Origin: Euwallacea fornicatus
Lineage: Eukaryota; Arthropoda; Insecta; Coleoptera; Curculionidae
Direction of reading: 5' to 3'
NCBI RefSeq assembly: GCF_040115645.1
Contig: NC_089552.1
Location: 2,790,001-2,854,000 of the forward strand
Length of the DNA: 64,000 bases
This document shows positions 25,001 through 37,703 of the stretch, one piece after another. The notes beneath the pieces were generated by a model, which saw nothing but the letters and a program-made list of their open reading frames with translations, ran no database searches and was not told where the DNA came from. The translations under genes were made by a program, and so were the position numbers. Position 1 is the first letter of the stretch; each line of letters begins with the position of its first letter.

Positions 25001-26006
25001 TATTCCACTACCTACTTAAAATAGTTATTTACATATACAAGGACTCAAAAAAGATTATGTCTGTGACCTAAATTTGGAGCAGAATGTAAAGTGGAGAACC
25101 TTTATTGGGTCAAGGACATAATTCTTCTGTCAGTCCATGTTACATACAACAGTTTAAGCATAAATTATTTCTTTAATTCTTCCACATGAGAGTAGAATAT
25201 TATAGGCAGTTAGATATAACACCTGCTGGATGTAACTCATTGTCTCCACCAAAGAGCTTTAATTCATTTGTGTGGATTCTCACCAATTCTTTGGAATATT
25301 TCCCACAGTATTTCTAATATCTTCTTCGTCACTTGTATCATAATCCTCATATTCATCTTTAGGTTTACTTGCAATAATGTTAGAATCTAATGTGTCATGT
25401 TTTTTGTCTTTGTTGGTCCTTTTGCCCTCATCAGAGTCCACTTTGGTCTCCACACTGTACTGTACACCTTCGTCTTCTTCATCTTCTGAGTCACTTTCCC
25501 CTGACTGGCCACTGAAGTTTTCCTCACTTTCATCTTCTATGAAGCAACAAATTGGCTTAATCAGATATGAAACTCCACAAAAAAATTACCCTCTTCCGAC
25601 AGATTGTCTGATACATTATCATGATCTTCTTCACCTTGTTCTTCAGAAGATTCGTTATCCTCATTATCAATCTTTTCTTGGTTTATGAATTCTTCCTCAC
25701 TATCTTCAGGTTCAGCGTCAGAGTCTGAGCTATCGTCCTCTTCAACTCCGTTTTGCAGGAAGTCCTGTGTATCAAGTAAAACAAATTTTAAGTTTGGACA
25801 TCCGTTGTATTCAAGAAGGAATATTTGGGATAGTAAATCTGTTTTATTTAATAATAAAAAACATATGTTAGAAATTGAATTTTTTAAGTCAAACACGCTA
25901 CCTCCTCTTCCTCTGATTCTGGCGGGTCTATAATGTTGCTTGTTTTCTGATTAGCCACTTCCGTAGTTTTTAAACTTCTTTTTAATGGTTTCTTCAACTT
26001 GCCCAT
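22008..26006 (-). CDS. BOP1: Ribosome biogenesis protein BOP1 (Erb1), complete, 12 exons, 792 aa
   Basis: BOP1 acts in the nucleolus in the PeBoW complex (Pescadillo-BOP1-WDR12), needed for 28S/5.8S rRNA maturation and 60S assembly. Exons on the minus strand are 26006-25902, 25764-25590, 25536-25284, 24972-24727, 24668-24406, 24124-23971, 23912-23677, 23612-23387, 23337-23155, 23091-22886, 22432-22258 and 22164-22008 (2379 nt, all in phase). A Glu/Asp/Ser-rich N-terminus (about 30-150) is followed by the BOP1NT region (DTSDEEDIRNTVGNIP, KMGWIKTREEQ, AESYNPPPEYLF). From about residue 445 a WD40 propeller follows (YKGHSDMVRSISVDKTGQYL, WISTMAVHPGGDNLL, YKLYSN-like end KLYSN). Exon 4 uses a GTCTGT donor, chosen because it alone gives EWFSSQVEQMPIRKF. 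A CACGTG E-box lies 66 bp upstream of the ATG. Confidence 0.95.
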
Positions 26007-26485
26007 ATTCAAAGTATTTCTATGACAAAATTTTGTTTTTTACTTAAATTTTTCGAATATTCCGGAGACCGCACGTGAAAAACAATTGAAGTTGAGGTTA
26101 TTATTAGTTTGGGTAAGCTTCACGAGATGGCCATCATCTAACCCTGACGTCAGTTCTGGTAGTGACAGTGACATATTTAGACAAACATATTTTTAAATGT
26201 AACCAAAGAAAAATTAAAAAAATTTGAATTTTAATTTTAGAAAGTTTTTAGAAATCCTTACTAATTTGAGCGTTTAACAACATCTTTAACTCGATTAAAA
26301 GGAAAATATGCAAAAGACGGCATAGAAGATCAATAGTGCTATTTCTCATAATTATTGCATTTTCCTGTAGAAGTTTAGAACAATGATATTTTCTTTGTAT
26401 TCCAAATTTAATGGTTTTCTATTTACATAAGCAAATATAAAAGTGTAATCAGTTAGGGGACTTAGTGAATTTTAAGATATTAAAA
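26007..26485. promoter_or_regulatory. Bidirectional promoter region, BOP1 / small plus-strand gene
   Basis: The two start codons are 479 bp apart and point away from each other, so shared regulation is possible. The BOP1 side contains CACGTG. The sequence is AT-rich with no recognised TATA box. The promoter role is inferred from layout. Confidence 0.5.
26072..26077. promoter_or_regulatory. CACGTG E-box upstream of BOP1
   Basis: A perfect palindromic CACGTG lies 66-71 bp upstream of the BOP1 ATG. Established knowledge: Myc/Max binds CACGTG, and many insect ribosome-biogenesis genes carry such a site close to the transcription start. That this copy is used is inference. Confidence 0.6.
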
Positions 26486-27199
26486 ATGGAGCAAGGGACA
26501 GTCAGGTTCATTCCAAAAGGTAGGTAGGAGCTAATTTATTAGACCAAGGTAGTTAAAACTTGCAATTAGTTTCACATCTAGATTATTTTTTCATTGTACA
26601 ACAGTAGTTATTTTTGATGAGGAACACATTCCTTAAATCTGTAAAATCCTCAGTATTAAACTCTGTTAAATCTTTTTAAATAACAATATGAATGTAGGTG
26701 AGTGTGTAATATTTACTAAATGTACCTATTGCAAGATGTCATTTGCTCAAGATACCAACAAATTACTTCATTGTGGAAACCCCTTGATTAGGAGCATAAA
26801 ATTAAAACCCTTAGAAATAAAAATTCTGTAAAATAGCTTAATTTCAGGAGAATCGAAAAAAGAGCCTAAAGATTTTGAGCAGTTTAAAGTACAAATTCAA
26901 AAGATTGATGGGCTCTTAGTGAAGGACACTAATAATGAGTCATTTGTAGATGTAACTTTTCCAGAAGGGAGCTATTCCTTTATCAAGTAAGTATTGGAAG
27001 TCATTAAAATGTATTTAGTTGCCATTTAAGATTTATTCTTAGTACAGTATAATGCACAAGTTATCTGATTTTCCCTTTATTATTAAAATAAAGCAAGTTA
27101 TCAGAACAGGTCAATAAGCAGCAAGCTGCGTTCTCCAAGAGTTCCTTAAATAAAACTAACAAGGTAGTTTTTATCTCTCACCCTTTTTTGTCAAGGTAA
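26486..27199 (+). CDS. Small unrecognised protein, 3 exons, about 92 aa
   Basis: Exons are 26486-26519, 26848-26986 and 27094-27199. The joins GTAGGT...TTTCAG and GTAAGT...AAAG keep one frame throughout. The product starts MEQGTVRFIPKG, continues with a charged stretch (FEQFKVQIQKIDGLLVKD) that could form a helix, then FVDVTFPEGSYSFINKLSEQ. I do not recognise the family. The third exon could instead end at a donor at 27163 or 27195, so the last 12 residues are uncertain. A possible polyadenylation signal AATAAA lies at 27316. Its divergent position beside BOP1 supports a real housekeeping-type gene, but does not tell its role. Confidence 0.6.
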
Positions 27200-29867
27200 A
27201 ATTTGTCTGAATTATTGTCAAAAATGTAGGATTTAACACCTCTAGATATATAATTCACTCATCCAATATTATCCATACATTTTAGCACAATGTGCACTCA
27301 TACAATATGGATCAAAATAAAGCGCTTATTCAGTACATATATTCATGCCTTTTTTTATACTAAAGTAACAAATTCATTTGAACTAGTTTTTAAGGTAATT
27401 GCTCCGCGTGTTCCCGAAGTCCCGGCGTAAATTCGAAAACTGGCAAAAAGCAGACACCTTCTCTTAGAAACGTTTCGTGTAATGAAAAAATATGATAAAA
27501 AAATAATGAATCGATCTGTGGTGTAGGACGTTCACTTTCGACACAATGGCTTACTTTTTATTCAATTTTTTATGCCATTTGTCACCTTACCTAAAAAACC
27601 TCACCAAGCCATACACTTCCATAAGCCAAAGTCCACCTGCATTCATGAAACAGCGAAATATTGAAAATCAAGAACAATCAGGATTTATCAGCTGTTGTTT
27701 CTTTAAGATAAAGACGAAACGAACAACACAAACATAATATGATTTGGCTTACTTTGCGTTAAAAATCCTCATGATTAAGAAGGAAATGTTAGTGCGGGTG
27801 TGGATATGTGGACTATACGGTTTAACGTCAGGGTTATAGAAGAATTATTAGTGTAAGTTTTTTTTTTGTTTGAAATTACGTTTTTGTGTTGGGTTCACGA
27901 GGAACAGCTGCCCAATAACTCACATCGTGATTTTAGTCTGATAGTAAAATCCTTATAAATTTTCAACACATTAAATCGGACGTTATTTTGAGTGCATGGA
28001 AGGACATGATGGAAAACATAGGGGAATTATAGAAAGCATGATTTGCGTTAATTAGGCAATTAAACATTAAGACAATTAATAAAATTTGTTCTCTCCATCG
28101 AGCTTTAAATTAACTGCTTTCACTTTAAGGCTACAAATTTAATAGTCTCGTATCGACACTGGTTGCGATATGTCGTTAAACGAGATTTGAAATGTTCGTA
28201 TAGCTCAATTTTACACCCTCATTTCACTTCTACAAAACGCTTTACAATTATGTGGACCAGGAAAGTCTGTCGTCCTTGATGATGTTTCGCCCTGGACCAC
28301 CGCTCAACCTCGCCCCCCACCAGGCCGGTACTAATTATTTGCACACTTACGGATTAATTAAGCATTGAATTTGACATTGAATTTGGTCGGTTATTGCTCT
28401 AATTCACAGCCACACGATCCCTTTCACTTTCAACTTTCTTGATCTCGCATTTTCTTGCGATTAGTTCAGTATTATTTTCTCGATCTGCAACTGTAGACTA
28501 TAGAGTTTAGTGCAAGACTGAAGAATTATCGGCATTGATCTTGGGAATTCCTATCATGTATGTTGGGAATCCCATTAAACTCTTCTCGTTTTGATTCATT
28601 AGAATTAATCGCAAGATTGACTTCAAATCGATGGAACTATTAGTGTCGCGTTAGTGCTCGCAGAAACCCATGGTGCTTAAGAACCTTAAGAAAAGCGGCG
28701 TCACGGAACTAAATCTTCTTAGGTGTCTGTAATTTACTTTTGTTCACATTTTCGTAATAATCGGCTATTTAAGTGTTAAATTCAGCTGTATGAACAAGTC
28801 GAATTGAGTGTAAAAAGTTTTTTGCGCATGGAACCAAATGTCGAGCTTTCCTAGTCGACTGATACTAATTAATTGAACAGTTCTTCCATTGAATCGCCTA
28901 TATCGTCTGATGACGTATGAAGTACGATCAGAGCGAGTGTGTGAATCAAATAAAGAGGCAAAGGCATGTGGTGGTATGGAAAAATTAGGTATGAATTTAA
29001 CTTTTCCTCCTCAATTGCTTATGAAAAACTGAGGGCGAACGTTTTTGTTGATCGGTAACGCCGCAAATGTCACCAGGAACGGTCAGCAAAATTCAATAAA
29101 ATACAAGAAATGAAACGACCCATTTGTAATTCAATTCAGCACTTAGTTGGCATCAAGAGGCTCTGCTAGCAACACTGCCGAAATTTTTTCTCCTAATTAC
29201 AATGAGAATTCAGATCTCCTGCGTAATATTTCATTCAGGTTTGTTTCAAGTTAATCGCGGATAGAAAAGAAAAAATCAAATTTTAACCCATCCAAAAGGC
29301 TGTAGCGCTCCTAGGCAAGGTCGGATATTTGCTGCAGCCTTATAATGTGTTCAATGATAATTTCCTAAAGATATGTATTGCGTTCCGTTATCTGTACTAC
29401 TTTCTGCTACTTTTTGGCATCCATTCTATATTGAGTTAGAATACAATTAGTTTAACATGCAAAATTGCAAATGCCCTTCAGTAAATGCTAAAAAATCGAA
29501 TATCTCAACCCTACAGTTCATTCGTTGAATCGTTTCAAAATTCTATTTATGGTGCCATATTCCAGATGAGTCGAATTGTTATTTCCGATTTCACGCTTTA
29601 CACTGAATTTGCCCTACGAAATACCAATTTCACTGTTATCACGCTTGATACCGATAATTGCCGTATCGTCGATTCAACATAAAATGAAAAAGCGATTGTT
29701 AGGTATGATTTGTTTGAACAATCGTGTTATTTATTGGCAGTTGTTGCTTACTTTTTTATTCAAATGGTTAGGCACTCAATTCTATCCACCTTGTGATTAG
29801 TAAATTATAAGCTAAGTGTGTAGATAGAGGTTTACCTTTATAATGAATGAGTTTATATACAGGGCTG
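27200..29867. other. Intergenic, no gene seen
   Basis: No supported gene was found. Frames at 27546-27737 and 29485-29682 lack family resemblance and splice context. The only clear signal is a candidate polyadenylation hexamer for the small upstream gene at 27316-27321. Confidence 0.55.
27316..27321 (+). terminator. Candidate polyadenylation signal AATAAA
   Basis: This hexamer lies 117 nt after the predicted stop of the small gene at 26486-27199, a normal 3' UTR distance. It is a single hexamer in AT-rich DNA, so chance occurrence is possible. Confidence 0.35.
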
Positions 29868-29869
29868 GA

Positions 29870-30874
29870 CGAAATTCTGGAATAAAATTAATATCTGTTC
29901 AACGAGTGAGTTAAAAAGAAACGCTGAAATAGGTGAACTGATTTTAACTTGTACGTATTTTTTTGGCAATAAAATGAAATATTTCCTTTTAATCCCTTAT
30001 CTGCAACCTTACCCAACTTTTTTTTGAATGGAAACATGTTGTTTATCACCTCGTTGAAAAGTTCGTGAAAATGGAATCTTACTATACCCTTTTTTCTTTT
30101 AATTATCGGGTTATTAGGAAATAAAAATAATTATTTTAAAACCGAAAAAAACACGAATACCTTCTTAGTCCCACCTACAGGTTGTTTAACGTAGCAGATG
30201 CTGAAAATGTCTCCCGCCTTCTCCTTGACATGCTCACAGACGATGGTAAACCCCAATAAAAACTAATATCGATATGCTGTGTTTAATTCTGAATGAGTTT
30301 TTACTTTACATGGAAAAAATAAGTAAACAAGCAAAGTGGTATTCAGCATATCAATCAACATGGACTTCATAGGTGAAAAGAATTGTTGCATTTTTTGTAC
30401 CAGGTTTATTGCCACAATAAATAATAAACGTTTTATTGCGTTTTAAAGCATAAGCATGTAAACATTAATTTTTTTGGGTTTACCATCGCCTGGCAGCATG
30501 TGAAGTACAGGATGGTGGACATTTTCAGAATGTGCCACGTTAAATGTCCTGTACATAGGACTAAGAAGCTATTCATAGTTTTTTTGGTTTCTCAAGAGTT
30601 TTTTTTTTATTTTCTAATAACCACATCACTAAAAGAAAAAAGAGGGAACGGTAAAATTCCAATTTCCACGAGCTTTTCAACGAGCCCACACACAACATTA
30701 TGTTTCCATAAAAAAAATTGTGTAGGGTTGCAGCCAGGGGGGTTGAAGAAAAATATTTTATTTCAGTGCCAAAAAATACGTACAACTCAAAATAAATTCA
30801 CGTATTTCGGCATTTTTTTAAAAATCACTCGTTGAAAAAATATTAATTTTATTCCGGACTTTCGCCCAGCCCTG
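29870..30874. mobile_element. About 1.0 kb foldback element, TA target site, ~390-bp inverted arms
   Basis: The ends read CAGGGCTGGACGAAATTCTGG and, inverted, CAGGGCTGGGCGAAAGTCCGG, each flanked by TA. The inverse relation continues inward through nearly the whole element: TTTTCAACGAG (30048/30676), GACTAAGAAG (30161/30559), ACATTTTCAGCATCTG/ACATTTTCAGAATGTG, and GGGTTTACCATCG (30476) against its complement at 30240. The arms are about 29870-30253 (possibly to 30275) and 30476-30874 (possibly from 30455), with a loop of about 200 bp. No transposase is encoded. It fits a non-autonomous Tc1/mariner-like foldback. Confidence 0.88.
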
Positions 30875-31409
30875 TATGCTCATCCTCATTCTAATCAGAC
30901 AATACCAGTACATTAAAATTTTAAATTATGTTTTGTTGTGAAGGCTTTATAGAAATGGTTTAATATTCATGGACAAAATGCCAGTTCAGTCCAAAAAAAA
31001 GCTATATGGTGATCCTCAAAAAAATTCCCCCTTCATAACAAACTATCTCTCTCATCTTCAGCATAGTTTTTGATCGAAACTGGTACTAATGTTGTTCTTG
31101 AGACATATCAGTTTATTCAAACACCTTAAATATTACAAAATTTAGATAAGAAATATTGGTGAGCAATCACAAAGTCGAATGCCAATGAAGAAATTAATCG
31201 TTATAAAATCGGTTATCTGTAAGGTGTTCGTGTGTAATAACGTAAATTCGTGTAGCAATAAAGCTTCAAGTGTTAGTAAGTTTCAGTCTATAGCACCATA
31301 TATGTAGGTGCTGTCGCGTTTATGTGTTATTTAGGTCAATATTTCGAAAGTTGTCTGTCTACAGACGTAGGTGTCGATATTAGACTATAGTTCAAATAAG
31401 TTCAGGATA
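30875..31409 (+). promoter_or_regulatory. Upstream region of ATP7
   Basis: This 535-bp stretch separates the foldback element from the ATP7 start codon and should include the ATP7 promoter and 5' UTR. No TATA box, metal-response element or other motif was recognised with confidence. Confidence 0.35.
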
Positions 31410-34400
31410 ATGGATAAAATTCCTCTATTAAGTGATATCGACTACATGCAATCGTAAGTTGGGTGATTAGGTTGCATGGTGTTTATCAGTTTTGCCACCT
31501 TGTAGCGTCACTTTACAATGAAATAATCAAAAATATTTACAATTATAGGGCTTGCATGCTTTCCTCGTGCTAATCTACTATACGATTCTCGACAATTTCC
31601 AGAAACACTTCGGACTCGCTGGGTTTCGAACCGTTGCTAATCAATCAAAACCACTTCGAAAATGAACCTGTTACCAGCGCATCTCCGACGGGGCATTTTC
31701 ATACATCACCATCACCCTCCTGTGATAACGACTACTATGATACAGAAACAACGAAAATCAGCGTTACCGGCATGACTTGCCAGTCTTGCGTCAACAATAT
31801 TCAGTCTACCATTGGCAAAAAGCCTGGTGTTCATAATATAAAGGTAGTGGTCAGTTCAAATATTCTTAAAATGCGAAAAGAGCATTGTCGCACCAGAGCA
31901 AGTTTGCGAAACGAGGAGCAAAGTGACAAGTTGATCAATTGGACATGTGGTGCGACAATGAGCTTTGAAAGTCTGGTGGTCCATCCCGTTGAGGTTCAAA
32001 TTTTTATTAATGAGCAATTAGAGCATCAACGAATTTAGCTCCAAATTTTTCAAAGGGGCAGTACACCGAACAGTCGCCAGTAGGCCCCATTGGACGTAAA
32101 CGTCAAATGTAACAATTTTTTTCTTTGCACAACACATCACTTATTTCGAATATGACGCACATGAAATGTGCGGCACGAGTCGCAGGCGAGCGCAGTAAGT
32201 CGTATGCGCAGGAAAGGAAGCCCTATACGATACTTTTTCTATGACTATAATTTTTGAAAAATTAAAAATTATGGGCCCCGTTGCTGTGATTGCCGGTGGG
32301 AAGCCGTAAAATATAAGCTTATATGTTTACCATTTGGCTTGGAGTCCGTAAAGACTAAAAATATACGAAAATCGAGGCTCTTTCGAAATATTTCAAAGTC
32401 GGTAACAATGTAATATTTTCGTCACAGTTGTAGAAAAAGATGCTCCACCTTATATAGGTTTTTTGTGTTGATGATTATGGAACGAAGCGCACTTCATTCA
32501 GCGCTTGTGTGTAGGTAAATCTGCAAGAGAACTCGGCGCTAGTAGTGTACAACCCCAAAAGCACAAAACCTGAAGAAATATGCGACTGGATCGATGATAT
32601 GGGTTTCACGGCCTCTCTTCCGCTGCTTAGTAGTTCCTCAGCTGAATGTTTGATACATATCGATGGGATGACTTGTAAGAGTTGCGTACAGACAATTGAA
32701 GGCATGTTATCGCCCCTGCCAGGAATAAATCATGTAAAAGTTGACCTGGAAGGCAGGGAGGCGTGTATTCGATACATTCCAGACAAAGTTACTCCCAATA
32801 ATATCGCCCAGCAGATAGACGATATGGGTTTTGGAGCGTATGTGAAGAGCGTAAACGGCAGGGAGGTTAAATTTAAAGGTAATTTAGTTCTGGTTAGTAC
32901 GACATAATTTTTTTGAGTGTGTAAATGGGTGTAGATGGGACCAACCCTGTAGCTAATGGCAGTGGGCATCACAATCAGATTACTGCAACTCAAGACTTCA
33001 ATTTAGAAAAGTGCCATATTCAAATCAAGGGGATGACATGTGGTTCTTGTGTGGCCGCCATCGAGAAGCATGTTCAGAGAATTACCGGTAATTTTTTTGC
33101 ATTTATTTACGGAAGCAGGGTCTGATTTTAAGCTTCGCAGGCTGCCACAAAATATTGGTATCTCTCCTCGCAGCAAGAGCAGAAGTTCACTTTGACCCGA
33201 GCTTGGTAACGCCCCCCAATATCGCATCCTCAATCACTGAATTAGGTTTTCCTGCCTCAGTTACTGTACAATCTGGAGCTGGTAAATCTGAGGTAAACCA
33301 AGAAATTGCATTTATTTGCTCCACATCTAAAGCGTTTCGACAATTTCCAGGTGGATTTGGAAATTCTCGGTATGACTTGCTCAAGTTGTGTGCACAAAAT
33401 CGAAAGCACAATTTCTAAAATTCCTGGAGTGGTCAGCGCTCAAGTAGCCTTGACCGTCCAAAAAGGGAAGTTCAAGTACGACCCAGAAGTGACCGGGCCC
33501 AGGACTATTATAGATGCTATCAATAAGTAGGGCTTGAAGTCTGTGATTGCTGTTCATTTAAGTGACTTTTTTGGGATATAAAGATTAGGTTTCGAGGCAA
33601 GACTTGTAGCGAAAGAGCACGACGATAAACGACTGCAGCAAAAAGACGAAATTCGCAAATGGAAGCGGAGCTTCCTGTTCTCGTTGGCGTTTGGGGGGCC
33701 TTGCATGATAGCCATGATGTATTTTATGGTCATCATGTCTTCAGGGCAGATGTCACACAAAGATATGTGTTGTGTTATACCAGGTATGTGCAGTTATAAT
33801 TTATTTTTTTCTTGTTATGCAGTAATCCTAGTAAAGTTAGAAGTTTGTTACACATCTACTAAAGCTTGACGTTTCATAGAATTCTAACGTCACTCATGTG
33901 TCAAATTTGTCTGCTGTCCCTCTACATTAATTGTCCAGTGGCAATAAAATGGATGCCCCAAGTACCACTCGATTTTTAATAAATTGAAACAGCACATACG
34001 TTATCGATTAAACACCTAAGTAGACCTAAAAAAATAAAATTACAAACAGCAACAGAAAAAATCACAATTGTTTTCGTAGCCCCCAAAAGAGCTGTCAATT
34101 TTATCTATGTATGCACATTTTCAGCATCTGCTGAGGCGACATCGTGCACACCTCTACTATAAACTAATATCGTATTCCCATTAAATTTTCAGGATTATCG
34201 TTGGAAAACTTGGTAATGTTTAGCCTCTCTACTCCCGTGCTGATCTTTGGCGGCCGCCATTTCTTCGTCCAAGCTTATAAAGCTCTTAAACATCACACTA
34301 CCAACATGGATGTTCTAATCGCGATGGCCACCTCTATCTCCTATACCTATTCAGTACTCGTGGTGTTGGCTGCAATGATTATGCGTCAAACTACGTCACC

Positions 34401-37400
34401 GCAGACATTCTTCGATACCCCACCGATGTTACTGGTTTTCATAAGTCTTGGTAAGTTCATTACGAATGAAGTATTGCATCATACAGTGCAACGATAATAT
34501 GTATAATGAGGACGAACTGTCAAATGAATCAAAACTTCTGTGTTAAGTTTATATGATGAGCTAACTTCTTGTCCATAGGCAGGTGGTTGGAGCATATAGC
34601 AAAAGGTAAAACTTCCGAAGCTCTCAGTAGACTTTTATCTTTAAAAGCGACAGACGCAGTGATAGTAACTTTGGGTCCAAAAGGCGAAATTGCTAGTGAG
34701 CACAACGTAAACATAGACTTAGTGCAGAGGGGAGATATTTTGAAAGTGGTACCGGGTGCCAAAGTACCGGTAGATGGGAAAGTTATACAGGTTAATATAA
34801 TAGTTTTGGATTAAAGTTGGAAAGTTAAAAAAATTGTGTGTGGCCTTTAGGGTCAATCCATGTGCGATGAAAGCCTTATCACAGGTGAAAGCATGCCGGT
34901 ACCGAAGAAAATTGGAACTACTGTAATAGGGGGTTCTATAAACCAGTATGGACTATTGCTGTTCGAGGCTACCCATACAGGAGATTCCACAACGTTATCT
35001 CAGATAGTTAAATTAGTAGAAGAGGCACAGACTTCCAAAGCTCCTATACAGCATTTGGCTGATAAAATCGCTGGGTAAGTTCAGCTTTACGAGTAAGTCT
35101 TTTTTCTAAAGTACAAAATACCTTTTTTCCCGCGCGACCGCTACACATACTGAATATTTCAGGTACTTTGTTCCTGCAGTAGTGGGCGTTTCAGTACTTA
35201 CCCTGATCATTTGGTCCATAATCGGTGTAATCGACTACGATATGTTGCCCGTTAGCGAACACGAAACAAATGGATTCACCCATACTGAAGTAATTTTGCA
35301 GTTCGTCTTCAGATGCGCCCTTAGTGTACTTGCCATTGCTTGTCCATGTGCTTTGGGATTGGCGACTCCCACAGCCGTGATGGTAGGGACTGGTAAGTTC
35401 TTAGTGAAGAAAAATATGATTTAGGAACTGAGAGTCCAGAGTAATAGATCCTAAAGCCTTCCATAATTTAAAGGTGTTGGTGCCATCAACGGTATCCTTA
35501 TAAAAGGCGCTGGTCCGTTAGAAAACGCACACAAAATAAAGGCCATAATGTTCGACAAAACCGGCACAATCACCAAAGGTACTCCGGAAGTTGCTCGTAT
35601 ATGGATGCACGGTAAACTTCTTTATTAATCTTTCTCTTTTCTAACACTATTTTTATTTAGCGGACAGTTTTAGTCCGGCATTAATTCTCACAGCTGTAGG
35701 ATGTGCAGAAGCTAATTCTGAACATCCAATTGCCGCCGCTATTATGAATTACGTTAAGGAAGTTTTGGGGTGCGAAGTTAATGGTAGTAGCACTGATTTT
35801 CAGGTAAAGTAAATGGATTAATCCATATCACGAAATAAAAGAAAATGAATGAAGAAAATATCAGTAGATTTAGTGCTATTAGTTCTTAATATTCTATTGC
35901 TTTAATCTTCGAAAGTTTCCAGTTTCTGTATTTCTATATTCAATAGCGGATTCGACTCGACAATTTTAACTATAGCGATAAATAATGTGATACATAGGCC
36001 GTACCTGGATGCGGATTAAAATGCACAGTCTTTAACCTGGGCTCTACCATGAAGAATGCCAAAAACAGCCCGGAATTGTCCAGCTTCACTTCCCTTGTAT
36101 CTGCTGGCAGTTCAGGCACTTTCAAAGTGAACCGTATTCAAGTGGATGTTCACCAGTCCGCCAATACGCGACTCGGACATCTTATAGGAATGGGGGATGC
36201 ACCTGAAGACGTCGGGTTGGGGACGTATACCGTTATTGTCGGTAAGTAATATAAATTAAGCAACCATTGAAGCACTAGAAACTAAATTTAGCGAAACAAA
36301 TTCAAATAGATCCATCCTTGGGCTATCGTAGAAGGGTGTTTGACGAATTGCATATTTAATTGCTGGTCGTTTAGATTTATTCTTTTTACTCTAAGGAAAT
36401 AGAGAGTGGATTCACAGAAACGGTCTGGCCTTGCTGCCGGAAGTAGACAGAAAGATGAATGCTGAAGAAGAAGAAGGAAGGTCAGCTGTACTTTGTGCAA
36501 TAAACGGTAAGGAATATTTTTATTTTATGCACCTCCAGAAGAGGGCTATTCAAATTGACCCTTAAATATTGCATAAGGACGAAACTTTAACTTAAAATAG
36601 ATAAAACCCGATTTCCTTTTAACATTCTTCTATCATGCCCAATTCCAGGCTCAATCGTGGCGATGATTAGCGTGGCAGATATGGTGAAACCGGAGGCTCA
36701 TCTTGCGGTTTACACGTTGAAGAAAATGGGTCTCGAAGTGATTTTGTTGACTGGTGATAATCGACAGACCGCTGCTAGTATTGCAAGACAAGTAGGGATT
36801 TCTAAAGTATATGCCGAAGTACTACCGTCGCACAAGGTAGCCAGAGTTCAAAAGTGAGTCAAAGCTTCTAGCAGCATTTTTATTAGCCATAGCAATATTT
36901 CGTTCTTTGATTTATCATCGTGAATATTCGTATATACTTCAAAAGATTCTCAAGGTATTTCCAGGATATTTATTTGGCAAAAATTATTTTCAGATATCAA
37001 CAGAAAGGAATTCGTGTTGCGATGGTGGGAGATGGAATTAACGATTCTCCAGCCTTAGCGCAAGCGGATGTGGGAATGGCGATAGCTTCAGGTACAGACG
37101 TGGCAGTTGAAGCTGCGCATGTAGTTCTTATGCGCGATGATCTCTTGGACGTGGTGGCCTGTCTGAAACTCAGCAGGAAGACTGTCGACAGGATACGACT
37201 TAATTTTATCTTTGCCAGCATGTACAATTTATTAGGTAAGAAGACCAACAATTTTTCAGTTTGTAATTAAATGTCGTTTAATTCATACTTTATGGTCCCG
37301 ATCGATCGGAATTTATTGTGGGAAAAAATGCAAAGAATTTTGATCAACCCTACTTTCTCAGCATGTCAAGTTTTTCATACATCCCTATTCCTCTCCTCTA

Positions 37401-37703
37401 GGTATTCCCTTGGCGGCCGGCGCTTTCAGCATGGTGGGTTTCCAACTAGCCCCCTGGATGGCCAGCGCCGCAATGGCTATGAGCTCAGTATCCGTAGTGG
37501 CTTCCAGTCTGTTACTTAAATTATGGTCCAAGCCTACTCGTCGAGATCTCGAAACTCCCGAGTATCTAACCAGTCGAGACCTCGGCAATTTGGAAGCGAT
37601 TTCCATACATAGAGGCTTAGACGATATTGAGAGTATAGGAGGTGGAAGTCCGTCTACTTTGTCTAGGTATAACGAGAGACTTTGTAGAGAATATGAATAT
37701 TGA
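31410..37703 (+). CDS. ATP7: Copper-transporting P1B-type ATPase ATP7, complete, 18 exons, 1212 aa
   Basis: ATP7 pumps Cu(I) into the secretory pathway and out of the cell. Exons are 31410-31453, 31603-31843, 32515-32878, 32935-33087, 33141-33292, 33351-33526, 33584-33783, 34193-34450, 34579-34790, 34851-35074, 35163-35392, 35474-35611, 35661-35803, 35998-36241, 36396-36506, 36649-36853, 36994-37235 and 37402-37703 (3639 nt, all in phase). Four heavy-metal domains carry GMTCQSC (Cys 74/77), GMTCKSC (149/152), GMTCGSC (252/255) and GMTCSSC (328/331). The pump core shows TGES (611-614), the copper-site CPC (735-737), DKTGT with catalytic Asp779, SEHP (817-820) and GDGIND (1044-1049). A long C-terminal tail follows the last membrane segment. 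Animals have a variable number of N-terminal domains (six in human). Exon 9 uses a GTTAAT donor. No broken motif was seen. Confidence 0.97.

Noticed and set aside
31634..32038. Open frame running past the first ATP7 metal-binding domain
   Set aside because: The part after 31843 lacks the expected second half of the domain, which is found after an acceptor at 32514; the read-through is intron.
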